Source of the DNA: Mesorhizobium sp.
GTDB taxonomy: Bacteria > Pseudomonadota > Alphaproteobacteria > Rhizobiales > Rhizobiaceae
Assembly (NCBI RefSeq): GCF_004962245.1
Contig: NZ_SUHQ01000002.1
Span: 62,001 to 126,000, forward strand
DNA length: 64,000 nucleotides
Direction: 5' to 3'
Position numbers and translations under genes: made by a program. Every line of letters begins with the position of its first letter. Position 1 is the first letter of the stretch. Below the pieces are notes generated by a model that had not been told where the DNA came from, ran no database searches, and worked only from the letters and a program-made list of their open reading frames with translations. Below are positions 27,964 to 37,401 of this stretch, piece after piece.

Positions 27964-29538
27964 TTGCCAGCCGAAGCCTTGGAGCCATCACAGAGCCCCG
28001 CCCTCCTCGTCGTCGAGGGCGTGACCAAGCGCTTTGCCGGCGTGACCGCGCTGAGCGACGTCTCGCTCGAGGTTCGGCCCGGCGAGATTCTCGGCCTGCT
28101 CGGCGAGAACGGCGCCGGCAAGTCGACGCTGCTCAAGATTCTGTCCGGCGTGATGCCGCCCTCCAGCGGCCGCATCGTCTTCGACGGCGTCGAATTTGCT
28201 CCCCACAATCCGCAGGATGCCAAGCGCCTCGGCATCGTCACCATCTATCAGGAACTGAGCCTGATCCCGACGCTGACGGTGGCGGAGAACATCTTCATCG
28301 GCCGCGCGCCGCTTGGCCCGCTCGGGCTGGTCAGCTGGCGGAAGATGGAGGAAGACTCACGCGCCATCATCGCCCGCGTCGGCCTGGACCTTGACCCCGA
28401 GACGCCGGTGTCAGCACTGTCGGTGGCCGAGCAGCAGCTCGTCGAGATCGCCCGCGCGCTGTCGCTGGAGAGCCGCCTCATCATCATGGACGAGCCGACC
28501 TCGGCGCTGACCGAATCCGAAGTTCAAAAGCTGATGTCGATCATGGACCGGCTGCGCAAGGATGGCGTCGCCATCATGTTCGTCACCCATCGGCTGGAAG
28601 AGGCCTCTGCCATTTGCGACCGCATGACGGTGTTGCGCGACGGCAGGCTGGCCGGCCATCTCGACCGTGATGGCGGGCCGATCAAGCTGCCCAGGATCAT
28701 CGAGAAGATGGTCGGCCGCGCCGCCTCCGAGCTTTACGCCAGGCCGACGCAGCGCGACGTCGCCGGCGACGTCAGGCTCTCGGTGCGCGGCCTGCGCACG
28801 GTGCGCGATCCGCAGGCGCCGCACGCCATCGTGCTCGAAGGCGTCGACCTCGACCTCAAGGCGGGCGAGATCCTCGGTGTCGCCGGCCTCGTCGGCTCCG
28901 GCCGCACCGAGCTCGCCCGCGCCATCTTTGGTGCCGACCGCATTGCCGCCGGCACCATCACGCTCGACGGCAAGCCGATCGCGCCTGAAACACCCGCCGA
29001 TGCCATCAGACTCGGCATCGGCCTGGTGCCGGAAGACCGCAAGCATCAGGCGATCTTCGCCACGCTCGGCATCCTCACCAACTTTTCCATCGCCGCACTC
29101 GGCCGCTACTCCAACGCCGCCGGCTTCATGACCGAGCGGCGCGAGCGCGAGGCGCTGGCAAGCTACAGGAAGACGCTGTCGATCCGCATGGCCTCGCCCG
29201 AGCAGCCTATCGAGGGTCTGTCCGGCGGCAACCAGCAGAAGGTCATCCTCGCCCGCTGGCTGGCGCGCGATCCCAAGGTGCTGATCGTCGATGAACCGAC
29301 GCGCGGCGTCGATGTCGGCGCCAAGGCCGAAGTGCACCAGATCCTGGTGCAGCTCGCCGAGCGCGGCATCGCCATCATGATGATCTCTTCGGAACTGCCG
29401 GAGGTGCTTGCGGTGTCGGACAGGATCGTCACCATGCGGCGCGGTCGCATCACCGGCGAGATGCCAGGCATCGAGGCGACTGAGGAAAAACTGATGGAAC
29501 TGATGGCGCTCGATCAGAAGCAGGAAGCGACCCCATGA
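27964..29538 (+). CDS. Sugar ABC transporter ATP-binding protein (RbsA/MglA-like)
   Basis: 524 aa with two ATPase cassettes. The first has Walker A GENGAGKST (about residue 54), signature LSVAEQQLVEIARA and Walker B LIIMDEPTSALT; the second has the degenerate Walker A GLVGSGRTELARAI and signature LSGGNQQKVILARWL with Walker B VLIVDEPTRGVD. This matches the RbsA/XylG/MglA family. The TTG at 27964 is a likely true start because AAGGAG lies seven bases upstream. The stop overlaps the permease start by four bases. Confidence 0.93.
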   Translation: MPAEALEPSQSPALLVVEGVTKRFAGVTALSDVSLEVRPGEILGLLGENGAGKSTLLKILSGVMPPSSGRIVFDGVEFAPHNPQDAKRLGIVTIYQELSLIPTLTVAENIFIGRAPLGPLGLVSWRKMEEDSRAIIARVGLDLDPETPVSALSVAEQQLVEIARALSLESRLIIMDEPTSALTESEVQKLMSIMDRLRKDGVAIMFVTHRLEEASAICDRMTVLRDGRLAGHLDRDGGPIKLPRIIEKMVGRAASELYARPTQRDVAGDVRLSVRGLRTVRDPQAPHAIVLEGVDLDLKAGEILGVAGLVGSGRTELARAIFGADRIAAGTITLDGKPIAPETPADAIRLGIGLVPEDRKHQAIFATLGILTNFSIAALGRYSNAAGFMTERREREALASYRKTLSIRMASPEQPIEGLSGGNQQKVILARWLARDPKVLIVDEPTRGVDVGAKAEVHQILVQLAERGIAIMMISSELPEVLAVSDRIVTMRRGRITGEMPGIEATEEKLMELMALDQKQEATP

Positions 29539-30551
29539 GCAGCACGACCGAACAAGCCCAGCGCGGCGGCATCAATGTCGCGCGCCTGTTGATGAGCTTC
29601 GGCCCGCTGATGTTCCTGGCGCTGCTGATCGTCGTCTTCACCGTCCTGAAGCCGAGCTTCATCGACCCCATCAACATCTTCAACATCATGCGGCAGATCT
29701 CGATCACCGGGCTGATTGCGCTCGGCATGACCTTCGTCATCCTCACCGCCGGCATCGATCTGTCGGTCGGCTCGCTGCTGGCCTTCTGCGGCATGGTCGC
29801 GGCGGTGGTGGCCAAGGGCGGCACCGCCAACACGCTGTCGCTTTCGACATCTGGCACCCAAGGCTATGGCTGGTTCGCAGCCCTTCTGGCCGCCGTGGTC
29901 GTCGGCGCCCTGGCCGGCGGCGTCCAGGGTTTTGCCATCACCAGGCTGAAGGTGCCGCCCTTCGTCGTCACGCTTGGCGGCCTCACCGTGTTTCGCGGCC
30001 TGACGCTGACGATCTCCAATGGCGGCCCGATCTCCGGCTTCGATGCCTCGATGCGCTGGTTCGGCACCGGGCTGATCGGCCCGGTCCCGGTTCCGGCGAT
30101 CATTTTCGCGGCGGCGGCGATCCTCTGCCACATCGTGCTGCGCTACACGCGCTACGGCCGCGCGGTCTATGCCGTCGGCGGCAATGCCGAGGCGGCGCGG
30201 CTATCGGGCCTGCGCGTCGACCGCATCCTGATCTCCGTCTATGTCATCGTCGGCTTCTTCGCCGGCCTTGCCGCCTTCGTGCTCTCGGCCAGGCTCAATT
30301 CATCGGAAGCCGTCGCCGGCATCGGCTACGAGCTGACGGTGATTTCGGCCGTTGTCATCGGCGGCACCTCGCTGTTTGGCGGCATCGGCAGCGTCGGCGG
30401 CACGGTGGTGGGTGCGGCATTGATCGGTGTGCTGCAGAACGGGCTGCAGTTCAACAACGTCTCGTCCTACACCCAAAGCATCGTCATCGGCCTGATCCTC
30501 ATCCTCGCCGTGGCGTTCGACCGCTGGCTGAAGTCGCGCGTGCGGCGGTGA
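29535..30551 (+). CDS. Sugar ABC transporter permease (RbsC-like)
   Basis: 338-aa inner-membrane permease with about ten hydrophobic segments, the family block ITGLIALGMTFVILTAGIDL near residue 55 and GGTSLFGGIGSVGGTVVGA near 280. Completes a three-gene RbsBAC-type importer; no kinase or isomerase gene accompanies it, so the sugar cannot be guessed. Confidence 0.93.
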   Translation: MSSTTEQAQRGGINVARLLMSFGPLMFLALLIVVFTVLKPSFIDPINIFNIMRQISITGLIALGMTFVILTAGIDLSVGSLLAFCGMVAAVVAKGGTANTLSLSTSGTQGYGWFAALLAAVVVGALAGGVQGFAITRLKVPPFVVTLGGLTVFRGLTLTISNGGPISGFDASMRWFGTGLIGPVPVPAIIFAAAAILCHIVLRYTRYGRAVYAVGGNAEAARLSGLRVDRILISVYVIVGFFAGLAAFVLSARLNSSEAVAGIGYELTVISAVVIGGTSLFGGIGSVGGTVVGAALIGVLQNGLQFNNVSSYTQSIVIGLILILAVAFDRWLKSRVRR

Positions 30552-30554
30552 GGC

Positions 30555-30645
30555 AGGCAAGGCGGCGGAACATCCCCTCTGTCCTGCCGGACATCTCCTC
30601 CTAGAGGGAGATTGGGTGTCACCTCGGCTTTCGCCAATCTCCAAC
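30555..30645. repeat. Dispersed intergenic repeat, copy 3
   Basis: Inverse-oriented copy: CCTCTGTCCTGCCGGACATC followed by a weakened CTCCTCCTAGAGGGAG hairpin. Lies between the convergent permease gene and the HTH-DUF982 gene. Confidence 0.6.
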
Positions 30646-30664
30646 GTTGGCCTGAAAGGCGCGT

Positions 30665-31339
30665 TCAGGCCGGAGCATTGACGCGCTGCGAACGCGTCGC
30701 CCAATCGACGATCGTCCCGCCCGCAACCCTGGTGCTCGTCTGCGGAGCGAGAAGATCGTTGCGGCGGGCAAACGCCATGAAGGTCGCCCGCGCCGTCTCG
30801 GCGTCGATCTCCCCGTCCATCGCGGCCCGGCAAGCCTTGGCCGCGATGTCATGCGCGGCCGTCCGGCTCGCCGCCGGCCAGTCGGACAGCAGCGCATAGG
30901 CTTCAGCCGCGCTTTCTATCCTGGTCGGGTTACCGAGGCCGGTGAGGATGGTGACCGGTTTTTCAAAAGAAGAACGATCCATGACACTCTCCTTTCGGGC
31001 TTCAACTGTCTCCGTTCCGGGTTCAAGAATCTGGCCGGGTTCAAAAATCTGGCCGGGTTCAGCTGTCGGGACTGCGCGAATTTCGGGCGCAGCTGACATC
31101 GGGCTGGGGAACGTAGCGTCGGCGCTCCGGCGCACCTGAGCGGCCGGCATGCTCGGCCGCGGCAGCGACTGATGCGCCTTGACCAGTGCCTCCAGCCAGG
31201 CCATCACGCTGACGGGCGGATGCTCGCGCCCGCAGAGCCAGTTCCTTGCCCTCGAAATCGGGTAGCCCGCCTCTTCGGCGAAATCTGTTTCCGACCATCT
31301 CAGCAGACGCAGACACTCACGCATCCGCGCCGGAATCAT
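30665..31339 (-). CDS. HTH-DUF982 fusion protein
   Basis: 224 aa. Residues about 1-55 form a helix-turn-helix-like segment (RLLRWSETDFAEEAGYPISR, ARNWLCGREHPP) as in DNA-binding regulators; a Pro/Ala/Glu-rich linker follows with an 18-bp tandem repeat coding EPGQI(F/L); residues about 125-200 are a DUF982 domain (FEKPVTILTGLG, DIAAKACRAAMDGEIDAETA). AAGGAGGAG precedes ATG 31339. Inside the frame, ATG 30982 is also preceded by AAAGGAGAGTGTC, a very good ribosome site, so a separate 105-aa DUF982 protein may be made. The start overlaps the upstream small gene by four bases. Confidence 0.75.
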   Translation of the reverse strand: MIPARMRECLRLLRWSETDFAEEAGYPISRARNWLCGREHPPVSVMAWLEALVKAHQSLPRPSMPAAQVRRSADATFPSPMSAAPEIRAVPTAEPGQIFEPGQILEPGTETVEARKESVMDRSSFEKPVTILTGLGNPTRIESAAEAYALLSDWPAASRTAAHDIAAKACRAAMDGEIDAETARATFMAFARRNDLLAPQTSTRVAGGTIVDWATRSQRVNAPA

Positions 31340-31551
31340 TTGCGCTCCTCCTTGCCGGCTCCCAATCGCTGAGCCGACAGGAACATCAGCGTGTAGGCTG
31401 CCTTTCGACGATCCCAACCGGCCGACTCGACCGCGTCCAGCAATCCGTCGACAAGCGGCTCCAGCGCCGTCTTGCACTCCGTTTCATAGTTGAAATCGGT
31501 CTTGGAAAGGGTCGGCGCCGCGATCTTTCCAAAACTGTTCATCATGTCCAT
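31336..31551 (-). CDS. Hypothetical small protein downstream of groEL, 71 aa
   Basis: Soluble helical protein (MDMMNSFGKIAAPTLSKTDF, then TALEPLVDGLLDAVESAGWD). Family not recognised. ATG 31551 is preferred because AGGGTG lies seven bases upstream; an in-frame codon at 31611 would lie in the hairpin after groEL. Overlap ATGA with the HTH-DUF982 gene shows coupling. It may be transcribed by read-through from groESL, which would make it heat-inducible. Confidence 0.6.
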   Translation of the reverse strand: MDMMNSFGKIAAPTLSKTDFNYETECKTALEPLVDGLLDAVESAGWDRRKAAYTLMFLSAQRLGAGKEERK

Positions 31552-31581
31552 GGCAACACCCTGCATGTGTTTGGTGGGCAA

Positions 31582-31615
31582 GGCCGTGCCCACCTTCGCG
31601 TCGGCGGGCACGGCC
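31582..31615. terminator. Hairpin downstream of groEL
   Basis: GGCCGTGCCC (31582-31591) and GGGCACGGCC (31606-31615) form a perfect 10-bp stem 23 bases past the groEL stop on the minus strand. No U-run follows, so it may be a partial terminator or an mRNA-stabilising hairpin. Confidence 0.55.
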
Positions 31616-31637
31616 GTTTGTCCTTGGAAGCTTGGCG

Positions 31638-33278
<1,641 letters not shown>

Positions 33279-33324
33279 TCAAATAGGCAGCTTTTCATTG
33301 ACTGATTGCTTGTCGAGGCCCCGC

Positions 33325-33639
33325 TCAGGCGGCCTTCTGCATCTTGCCGGTGGCTTCGATCACACCCAGCACGTCGCTCTCCTTCATGATGAGCAGGTCC
33401 TCGCCATCGAGCTTGATCTCGGTACCCGACCATTTGCCGAACAGGATACGGTCGCCAACCCTGACATCCAACGGCTGCAACTGGCCGCTATCGTCGCGCG
33501 CGCCGGGGCCGGTGGCGATGACCTCGCCTTCCTGCGGCTTTTCCTTGGCAGTGTCCGGAATGATGATGCCGCCGGCGGTCTTCTCATCGACCTCGATGCG
33601 GCGGACCAGGATACGGTCATGCAACGGACGGAACGTCAT
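33325..33639 (-). CDS. groES: Co-chaperonin GroES
   Basis: 104-aa lid of the GroEL chamber: [20 protein letters not shown] at the start, the mobile loop [18 protein letters not shown] and the C-terminal [17 protein letters not shown] 33639 is chosen, since upstream in-frame codons run into the CIRCE-containing leader. groEL follows after 58 bp. Confidence 0.97.
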   Translation of the reverse strand: MTFRPLHDRILVRRIEVDEKTAGGIIIPDTAKEKPQEGEVIATGPGARDDSGQLQPLDVRVGDRILFGKWSGTEIKLDGEDLLIMKESDVLGVIEATGKMQKAA

Positions 33640-33792
33640 GTTGTTCTCCTCTTGGACAAACAGGTTTTCGAAGGCCTCCAGACCGGACCGGCAATATCGG
33701 CCCGGCGCGGGGTGCGCGACCCTGGCACAGGCATCGCGCGCATATCGAATTAGTTTGGCACTCCGGGCTTTCAAGAGGGCGCTAAAAAAATT

Positions 33793-33819
33793 TTAGCACT
33801 CACCCACAAAGAGTGCCAA
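33793..33819 (-). promoter_or_regulatory. CIRCE element (HrcA operator) of groESL
   Basis: TTAGCACTC (33793-33801), nine bases, GAGTGCCAA (33811-33819). The consensus is TTAGCACTC-N9-GAGTGCTAA; only one base differs. It is 154 bp upstream of the groES ATG, in the region expected for the promoter, and predicts repression by HrcA at normal temperature. Confidence 0.93.
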
Positions 33820-33901
33820 TGCACTGTAATCATGGAGTTATTCAGGTCTGGCGGCTTGCAAGCGTCGACCCTCTGCGGCACCGCCTACCCCACGCTGGCA
33901 G

Positions 33902-34162
33902 TTAGGCGGATTTACGTCCCGGGACAAGCAGTCCGGCCGTGCGAGCCGCCTTGACGAAGGCCGTGCGCGCCTCGCGGGCGGTGCGCCATCCGTCGAGCGC
34001 GTCGCGGCAGGCGCGATAGGCTGCGCGCAAACTCCGGCCGCGCACCCGGTCCGGCCATTGCTGCATGCATTCGATGGCTTCCCAGCTGCTGGCGACCTTG
34101 CGCTCTCCGATGGATTGGAGCCTGAGCGTGATCGGCTCGGAAAATGGGACGTCGTTCATCAC
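33902..34162 (-). CDS. DUF982 domain protein, 86 aa
   Basis: Stand-alone DUF982 protein: FSEPITLRLQSIGERKVASS, the conserved Trp in SSWEAIECMQQWPD and the helix RAAYRACRDALDGWRTAREA. DUF982 proteins are small, almost restricted to Rhizobiales and of unknown function. AAGGAGGAAGTG precedes ATG 34162. It lies upstream of groESL in the same direction, but the CIRCE region between them suggests a separate promoter for groESL. Compare the DUF982 domain at 30665-30982. Confidence 0.8.
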   Translation of the reverse strand: MMNDVPFSEPITLRLQSIGERKVASSWEAIECMQQWPDRVRGRSLRAAYRACRDALDGWRTAREARTAFVKAARTAGLLVPGRKSA

Positions 34163-34313
34163 TTCCTCCTTCTTTCCGTTTTTAGAGCAGGTAACATCCT
34201 CGAATAAATAGGAAGGCAGCCGATCCGCGATCGGTGCCGGTGGACGAGATGGTTCATCTGCCTGCGCGCTTCAAGGCCTCCCTGCCTGTCCCCTGCCCAG
34301 ACGCAGCGACCGG

Positions 34314-34532
34314 CTATATCTCGTCGTCCGGTGGCTCGAGAAGCCCGATCAGAGTCGCCACCCTTGCCGACGGCAGCGGGCGCCCTTCGTTGACCAGCGC
34401 CTCATCGGCACCGACCCAGGCAAAGGCCTCGCGCAACTCTTCGATCGTCGCGCCGGTCGAAACGATGTCGGCAATAACGGCATCGTCCACCGGGCCAAGC
34501 ACGGAAATGACGTCGTCGCGTGTCATGGTCAT
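34314..34532 (-). CDS. Small acidic protein, 72 aa, unknown
   Basis: MTMTRDDVISVLGPVDDAVI, then GATIEELREAFAWVGADEAL and a C-terminal IGLLEPPDDE. Acidic, helical, soluble; no family name that I recognise, though a decayed relative is present at 56150-56247. GGAGG precedes ATG 34532 (an in-frame ATG at 34544 overlaps this ribosome site). Its location among heat-shock genes suggests stress regulation, which is inference. Confidence 0.7.
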   Translation of the reverse strand: MTMTRDDVISVLGPVDDAVIADIVSTGATIEELREAFAWVGADEALVNEGRPLPSARVATLIGLLEPPDDEI

Positions 34533-34706
34533 GATATCCTCCATGCGGGCGCGCCGGCGCGACCCTCAATTGACGGTTGAAACCGGCATTGCCAGCCATA
34601 TGTGGCAACAAAAAATCTGGCAGCGGGACAGAATCTGGGTCTTGATTTCGGGCTGACAATGACCAAATCGAAATTGCCGGTCGCCGAATGGGGCCGGCAG
34701 AACCCA

Positions 34707-34763
34707 GGGAGCGCCAGCTCTTTGGCGCCCCTCGTACTATGTTGCTCAATGGAGGATGTAGCT
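34707..34763 (+). promoter_or_regulatory. ROSE-type RNA thermometer in the hsp20 leader
   Basis: Two hairpins directly precede the ATG at 34764. The first (34707-34731) has arms GGGAGCGCCA / TGGCGCCCC. The second pairs 34737-34747 with 34752-34761 around AATG; ten base pairs form with one unpaired G (34744) inside TTGCT. This buries the Shine-Dalgarno GGAGGA (34751-34756). The TTGCT with bulged G opposite the ribosome site is the hallmark of ROSE elements, which melt on heat shock and let translation start. Confidence 0.85.
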
Positions 34764-35228
34764 ATGAGAACCGCATTCGACTTTTCCCCGCTCTATCGGT
34801 CGAGCATCGGTTTCGACCGCGTCTTCAACCTGCTGGAAAACGCGCCTCAGGCAGTCGACAGCTGGCCGCCTTATGACATCGAGCGAAGCGACGAGAACAC
34901 CTATCGCGTGACGGTCGCCGTCGCCGGCTTTTCCGAAGACGATCTCGACATCAGCCACGAGCCCAACCTTCTCATCGTCTCGGGCGAGCGCAAGCAACAG
35001 GACAGGGTGGAATATCTGCATCGCGGCCTGCCGGTGCGACCGTTCGCGCGGCGCTTCGAGCTTGCCGATCACATGACGGTCACTGGCGCCTCGCTCAACA
35101 ACGGCCTGCTGACGATCGACCTCGTGCGTGAAGTGCCCGAGGAGATGAAGCCACGTCGCATCACGATCGCCGGGGAAGACGCCGCGCCGAAGGCCGGGCA
35201 GGTCGAAAAGCCGAAGCAGGCCGCCTGA
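34764..35228 (+). CDS. Small heat-shock protein Hsp20 (IbpA-like), ROSE-controlled
   Basis: 154-aa alpha-crystallin-type holdase. The start MRTAFDFSPLYRSSIGFDRV is the class A (IbpA-like) rhizobial Hsp20 signature; the alpha-crystallin domain covers about 35-130 with YPPYDIE-like SWPPYDIERSDENTYRV and the L-x-(N)-G-L motif in LNNGLLTIDL. It holds unfolding proteins for refolding by DnaK and GroEL. Start at ATG 34764, right after the thermometer. Confidence 0.95.
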   Translation: MRTAFDFSPLYRSSIGFDRVFNLLENAPQAVDSWPPYDIERSDENTYRVTVAVAGFSEDDLDISHEPNLLIVSGERKQQDRVEYLHRGLPVRPFARRFELADHMTVTGASLNNGLLTIDLVREVPEEMKPRRITIAGEDAAPKAGQVEKPKQAA

Positions 35229-35285
35229 GCGAAGGCGAGCTCTGGCGCCGCCTTTGGCATAACCAGTCGAGAAAGGAGAACGTCA

Positions 35286-35822
35286 ATGGCTATTCGTGAT
35301 CTCATTCCCTGGGGCCGGGAGAGCAGTTCGGTTCCCAGCTTCTATCGTGACGATGACCGGGACCCCTTCATGGCGTTGCATCGCGAGATGAACCGCCTGA
35401 TCGACGACGCGTTGCGCGGTTTCGAAACGCGCATGCCGTCGCTCAGCGGATTTTCGTCGGCGCGCGCCAGCTGGCCGAGCATTGAGATCTCCGACGGCGA
35501 GAAGGAGATCCGCGTGACCGCCGAAATCCCCGGCATGGACGAGAAAGACGTCGAGGTGATGCTCGACGACGGCGTGCTGACCCTGCGCGGCGAGAAGCGC
35601 TCCGAGACCGAGGACAAGGACAGGCATTTCTCCGAGCGGTTCTACGGCCGCTTCGAGCGCCGCATCCCGCTCGGCTACGAGGTCGAGGAGGACAAGGTGA
35701 ACGCCGCCTTCCATAACGGCGTACTCAGCGTGACGCTGCCTAAGACCCAGCGTGCGCAGACGAAGGCCAAGCGTATCGCCATCAGTAGCAGTGCCGCCAG
35801 CCCCGGCAAGAGCAAGCACTGA
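35286..35822 (+). CDS. Small heat-shock protein Hsp20, second copy
   Basis: 178-aa class C-type Hsp20: N-terminal arm (MAIRDLIPWGRESSSVPSFY), alpha-crystallin domain about 55-155 (WPSIEISDGEKEIRVTAEIP, GMDEKDVEVMLDDGVLTL) and the conserved AAFHNGVLSVTLPK. AAAGGAG lies eight bases before the ATG; no ROSE-like hairpin is visible here, so it is probably expressed by read-through from the thermometer-controlled gene 57 bp upstream or by its own promoter. Confidence 0.95.
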   Translation: MAIRDLIPWGRESSSVPSFYRDDDRDPFMALHREMNRLIDDALRGFETRMPSLSGFSSARASWPSIEISDGEKEIRVTAEIPGMDEKDVEVMLDDGVLTLRGEKRSETEDKDRHFSERFYGRFERRIPLGYEVEEDKVNAAFHNGVLSVTLPKTQRAQTKAKRIAISSSAASPGKSKH

Positions 35823-35836
35823 CAACGCTGGCCGTC

Positions 35837-35857
35837 GGGCGCAAGAAAGTTGCGCCC
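35837..35857. terminator. Hairpin between convergent genes
   Basis: GGGCGCAA / TTGCGCCC with a five-base loop, 14 bp after the Hsp20 stop and before the stop of the opposing gene at 35915. Perfect 8-bp stem without U-run; probable bidirectional terminator. Confidence 0.6.
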
Positions 35858-35914
35858 GGCGGCGTTGGATATCTTTGGGCTGGATGCCCTTGGAAAGGAC
35901 AAACCCTGCCAGCA

Positions 35915-36319
35915 TCAACTTCCGGCAGCGGGTTTGGCTTTGATGTTCTTCAGGGCCGTCAGGAGATAGTCCTGCATCGTCGCCTGAAGGTTCGTTGTGG
36001 CGGTCCGCACCGCCGCCATAGCGTCCTTCACCGCCGCTTCGTCGAAGGGCGAAGCGTCCTGCGCCGCCGCCAGATTGGCCCGCGCCACGCGCAGCTCGCG
36101 CAGTGCCGAGAACGTCCGCTGACGGTTTTCGCGCAGGATGCTGCGGAACTCCTTCCTCACCTCAGGCGGATAGGCGCCAGCGATCTCGGTCATCAGCACG
36201 CGTCCCGCTCCACCTTGCCGCAGGCCGTGGGCGGCATAACCGAGGAGGAAGAAGTTGCCGGCGAGCGAAAGGGCGAGCAATACGAGCGTCGCCGTCCATA
36301 TTAGGGAATGCCTCGTCAA
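35915..36319 (-). CDS. Periplasmic heavy-metal-sensor-like protein
   Basis: 134 aa with one N-terminal membrane anchor (about 8-30; LIWTATLVLLALSLAGNFFLLGY) and a helical periplasmic part (EVRKEFRSILRENRQRTFSALRELRVARANL) typical of the CnrX/Metal_resist family. Its start overlaps the anti-sigma stop by four bases. In Cnr systems such a sensor controls an anti-sigma and an ECF sigma factor, and that gene set is present here. Metal ligands cannot be assigned: the His/Cys-rich motif of CnrX is missing. Confidence 0.8.
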   Translation of the reverse strand: MTRHSLIWTATLVLLALSLAGNFFLLGYAAHGLRQGGAGRVLMTEIAGAYPPEVRKEFRSILRENRQRTFSALRELRVARANLAAAQDASPFDEAAVKDAMAAVRTATTNLQATMQDYLLTALKNIKAKPAAGS

Positions 36320-36777
36320 AGCGAATCCTCCCCCGCCGCCGGATCGGCGGCAATGCCGTCGCCAGAAAGGCCGTTGTCAGACAGCCGCGCGCCGGAAGCC
36401 AGCGCCAGGAGCTCCGAATCCGGCAGGTCGTCCTGCAGCCGCGCCACCTGGTAGCCTGCCAGCGTCGCAACCACCAAAAAGGCGGCGGTGCAAGCCGCCA
36501 GCCCCGCCGGCGCAAGGAGGAACCCCGGCAGGAATGACGGCCGCGCCTGGCCGGCGTCGACACGGGCCAGCACCTTGCGCGCCAGCGCCTGTTCGTCGCT
36601 ATCCATCAGGACCGCTTCGAGCACGAGGCGGTCGAACGCGCGATCCGGATCATCTTGCAGCGATCGGTCCGTTTCGCCCGCCATAAAGGTCAGTGCTTCC
36701 TGTCGGAAGGGAGCCGGCCAGGCGTCGACATCGTCGCCGAAGCGACGCTTGTTTCGTTCGAACTCGTCCCGTGTCAT
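36316..36777 (-). CDS. Membrane anti-sigma factor-like protein
   Basis: 153 aa: cytosolic N-terminal part (MTRDEFERNKRRFGDDVDAW, about 1-85), one membrane helix (about 88-110; LAPAGLAACTAAFLVVATL) and a short periplasmic tail. The gene start overlaps the sigma gene stop by four bases and the next gene overlaps its own stop by four, so the three are coupled. It has no zinc-binding HxxxCxxC motif, so it would be a non-ZAS anti-sigma; the role rests mainly on context. Confidence 0.75.
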   Translation of the reverse strand: MTRDEFERNKRRFGDDVDAWPAPFRQEALTFMAGETDRSLQDDPDRAFDRLVLEAVLMDSDEQALARKVLARVDAGQARPSFLPGFLLAPAGLAACTAAFLVVATLAGYQVARLQDDLPDSELLALASGARLSDNGLSGDGIAADPAAGEDSL

Positions 36778-37382
36778 GAGGACTTCCTTTCACGGCCGTC
36801 GGCCGCCGTTGCCAAATGATCCCGCAAATGGTCCCTTAGCGCCCGCCTTCCGCGGACAAGCAATTGCTCCGCCGAGCCGGCGCTGCCGCCCATCACCTCG
36901 GCGATGGCCGCTATATCGAGATCGCCGACGGCCCGCAGCAGCACGGCCATGCGCTGACGCTCCGGCAGGCGCGACAGGCCGTCGCGGACGATCGCAAGCT
37001 CCTGCCGCGCGGCAGTCGCCGCTTCGGCATCGGCCTCCTGCGAGGCAACCTCATCATGGACGTCGTCAAGACCGATGAAGGTCCGAAGCGCCCTGCGCCG
37101 GCGCTGGTCGATGCAGCGATTGGCGGTGATCCTGTACAGCCAGGTCGAGGCACGCCCCCTGGCGGGGTCGAACCGGGCGGCCTGTTTCCAGATCGTCACG
37201 AACACCTCCTGCACCACATCCTCGGCGTCGCCGGCATTGCCGAGATAGCGCGCCGCAAAAATCCGCAAGCCTCGGCCATGGCGGGCGATGAGCTCGGACA
37301 GGGCGCCCTGGTTGCCCGCCGCCACCCGTGCCAGCAGTTCGTCGTCACGGGGCTCCTCATGCTGCACGGCGGCGGGCACCAA
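36774..37382 (-). CDS. ECF-type RNA polymerase sigma factor
   Basis: About 202 aa with region 2 (ELIARHGRGLRIFAARYLGN, DAEDVVQEVFVTIWKQA) and region 4 (LPERQRMAVLLRAVGDLDIA, GSAGSAEQLLVRGRRAL). Region 2.4 WLYRITANRCIDQRRRR is clear. Start: AGGAG lies nine bases ahead of TTG 37382 and twelve ahead of GTG 37379; I take TTG 37382, but GTG is nearly as good. The preceding gene ends at 37402. Operon with anti-sigma and metal-sensor-like genes indicates control of an envelope or metal stress response. Confidence 0.9.
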   Translation of the reverse strand: MVPAAVQHEEPRDDELLARVAAGNQGALSELIARHGRGLRIFAARYLGNAGDAEDVVQEVFVTIWKQAARFDPARGRASTWLYRITANRCIDQRRRRALRTFIGLDDVHDEVASQEADAEAATAARQELAIVRDGLSRLPERQRMAVLLRAVGDLDIAAIAEVMGGSAGSAEQLLVRGRRALRDHLRDHLATAADGRERKSS

Positions 37383-37401
37383 CTGGCCAAGCTCCTGAAC
37401 G

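Noticed and set aside
26183..27991. Open frame of 602 codons on the minus strand
   Set aside because: Antisense to the RbsB-like gene and the EamA fossil; no recognisable motifs.
33757..33790. Possible second CIRCE arm (GGCACTCC) near the groES leader
   Set aside because: No matching arm at nine bases; only the element at 33793-33819 is complete.
35229..35285. Possible ROSE element before the second Hsp20 gene
   Set aside because: No TTGCT-type sequence opposite the AAAGGAG site and no stable hairpin.
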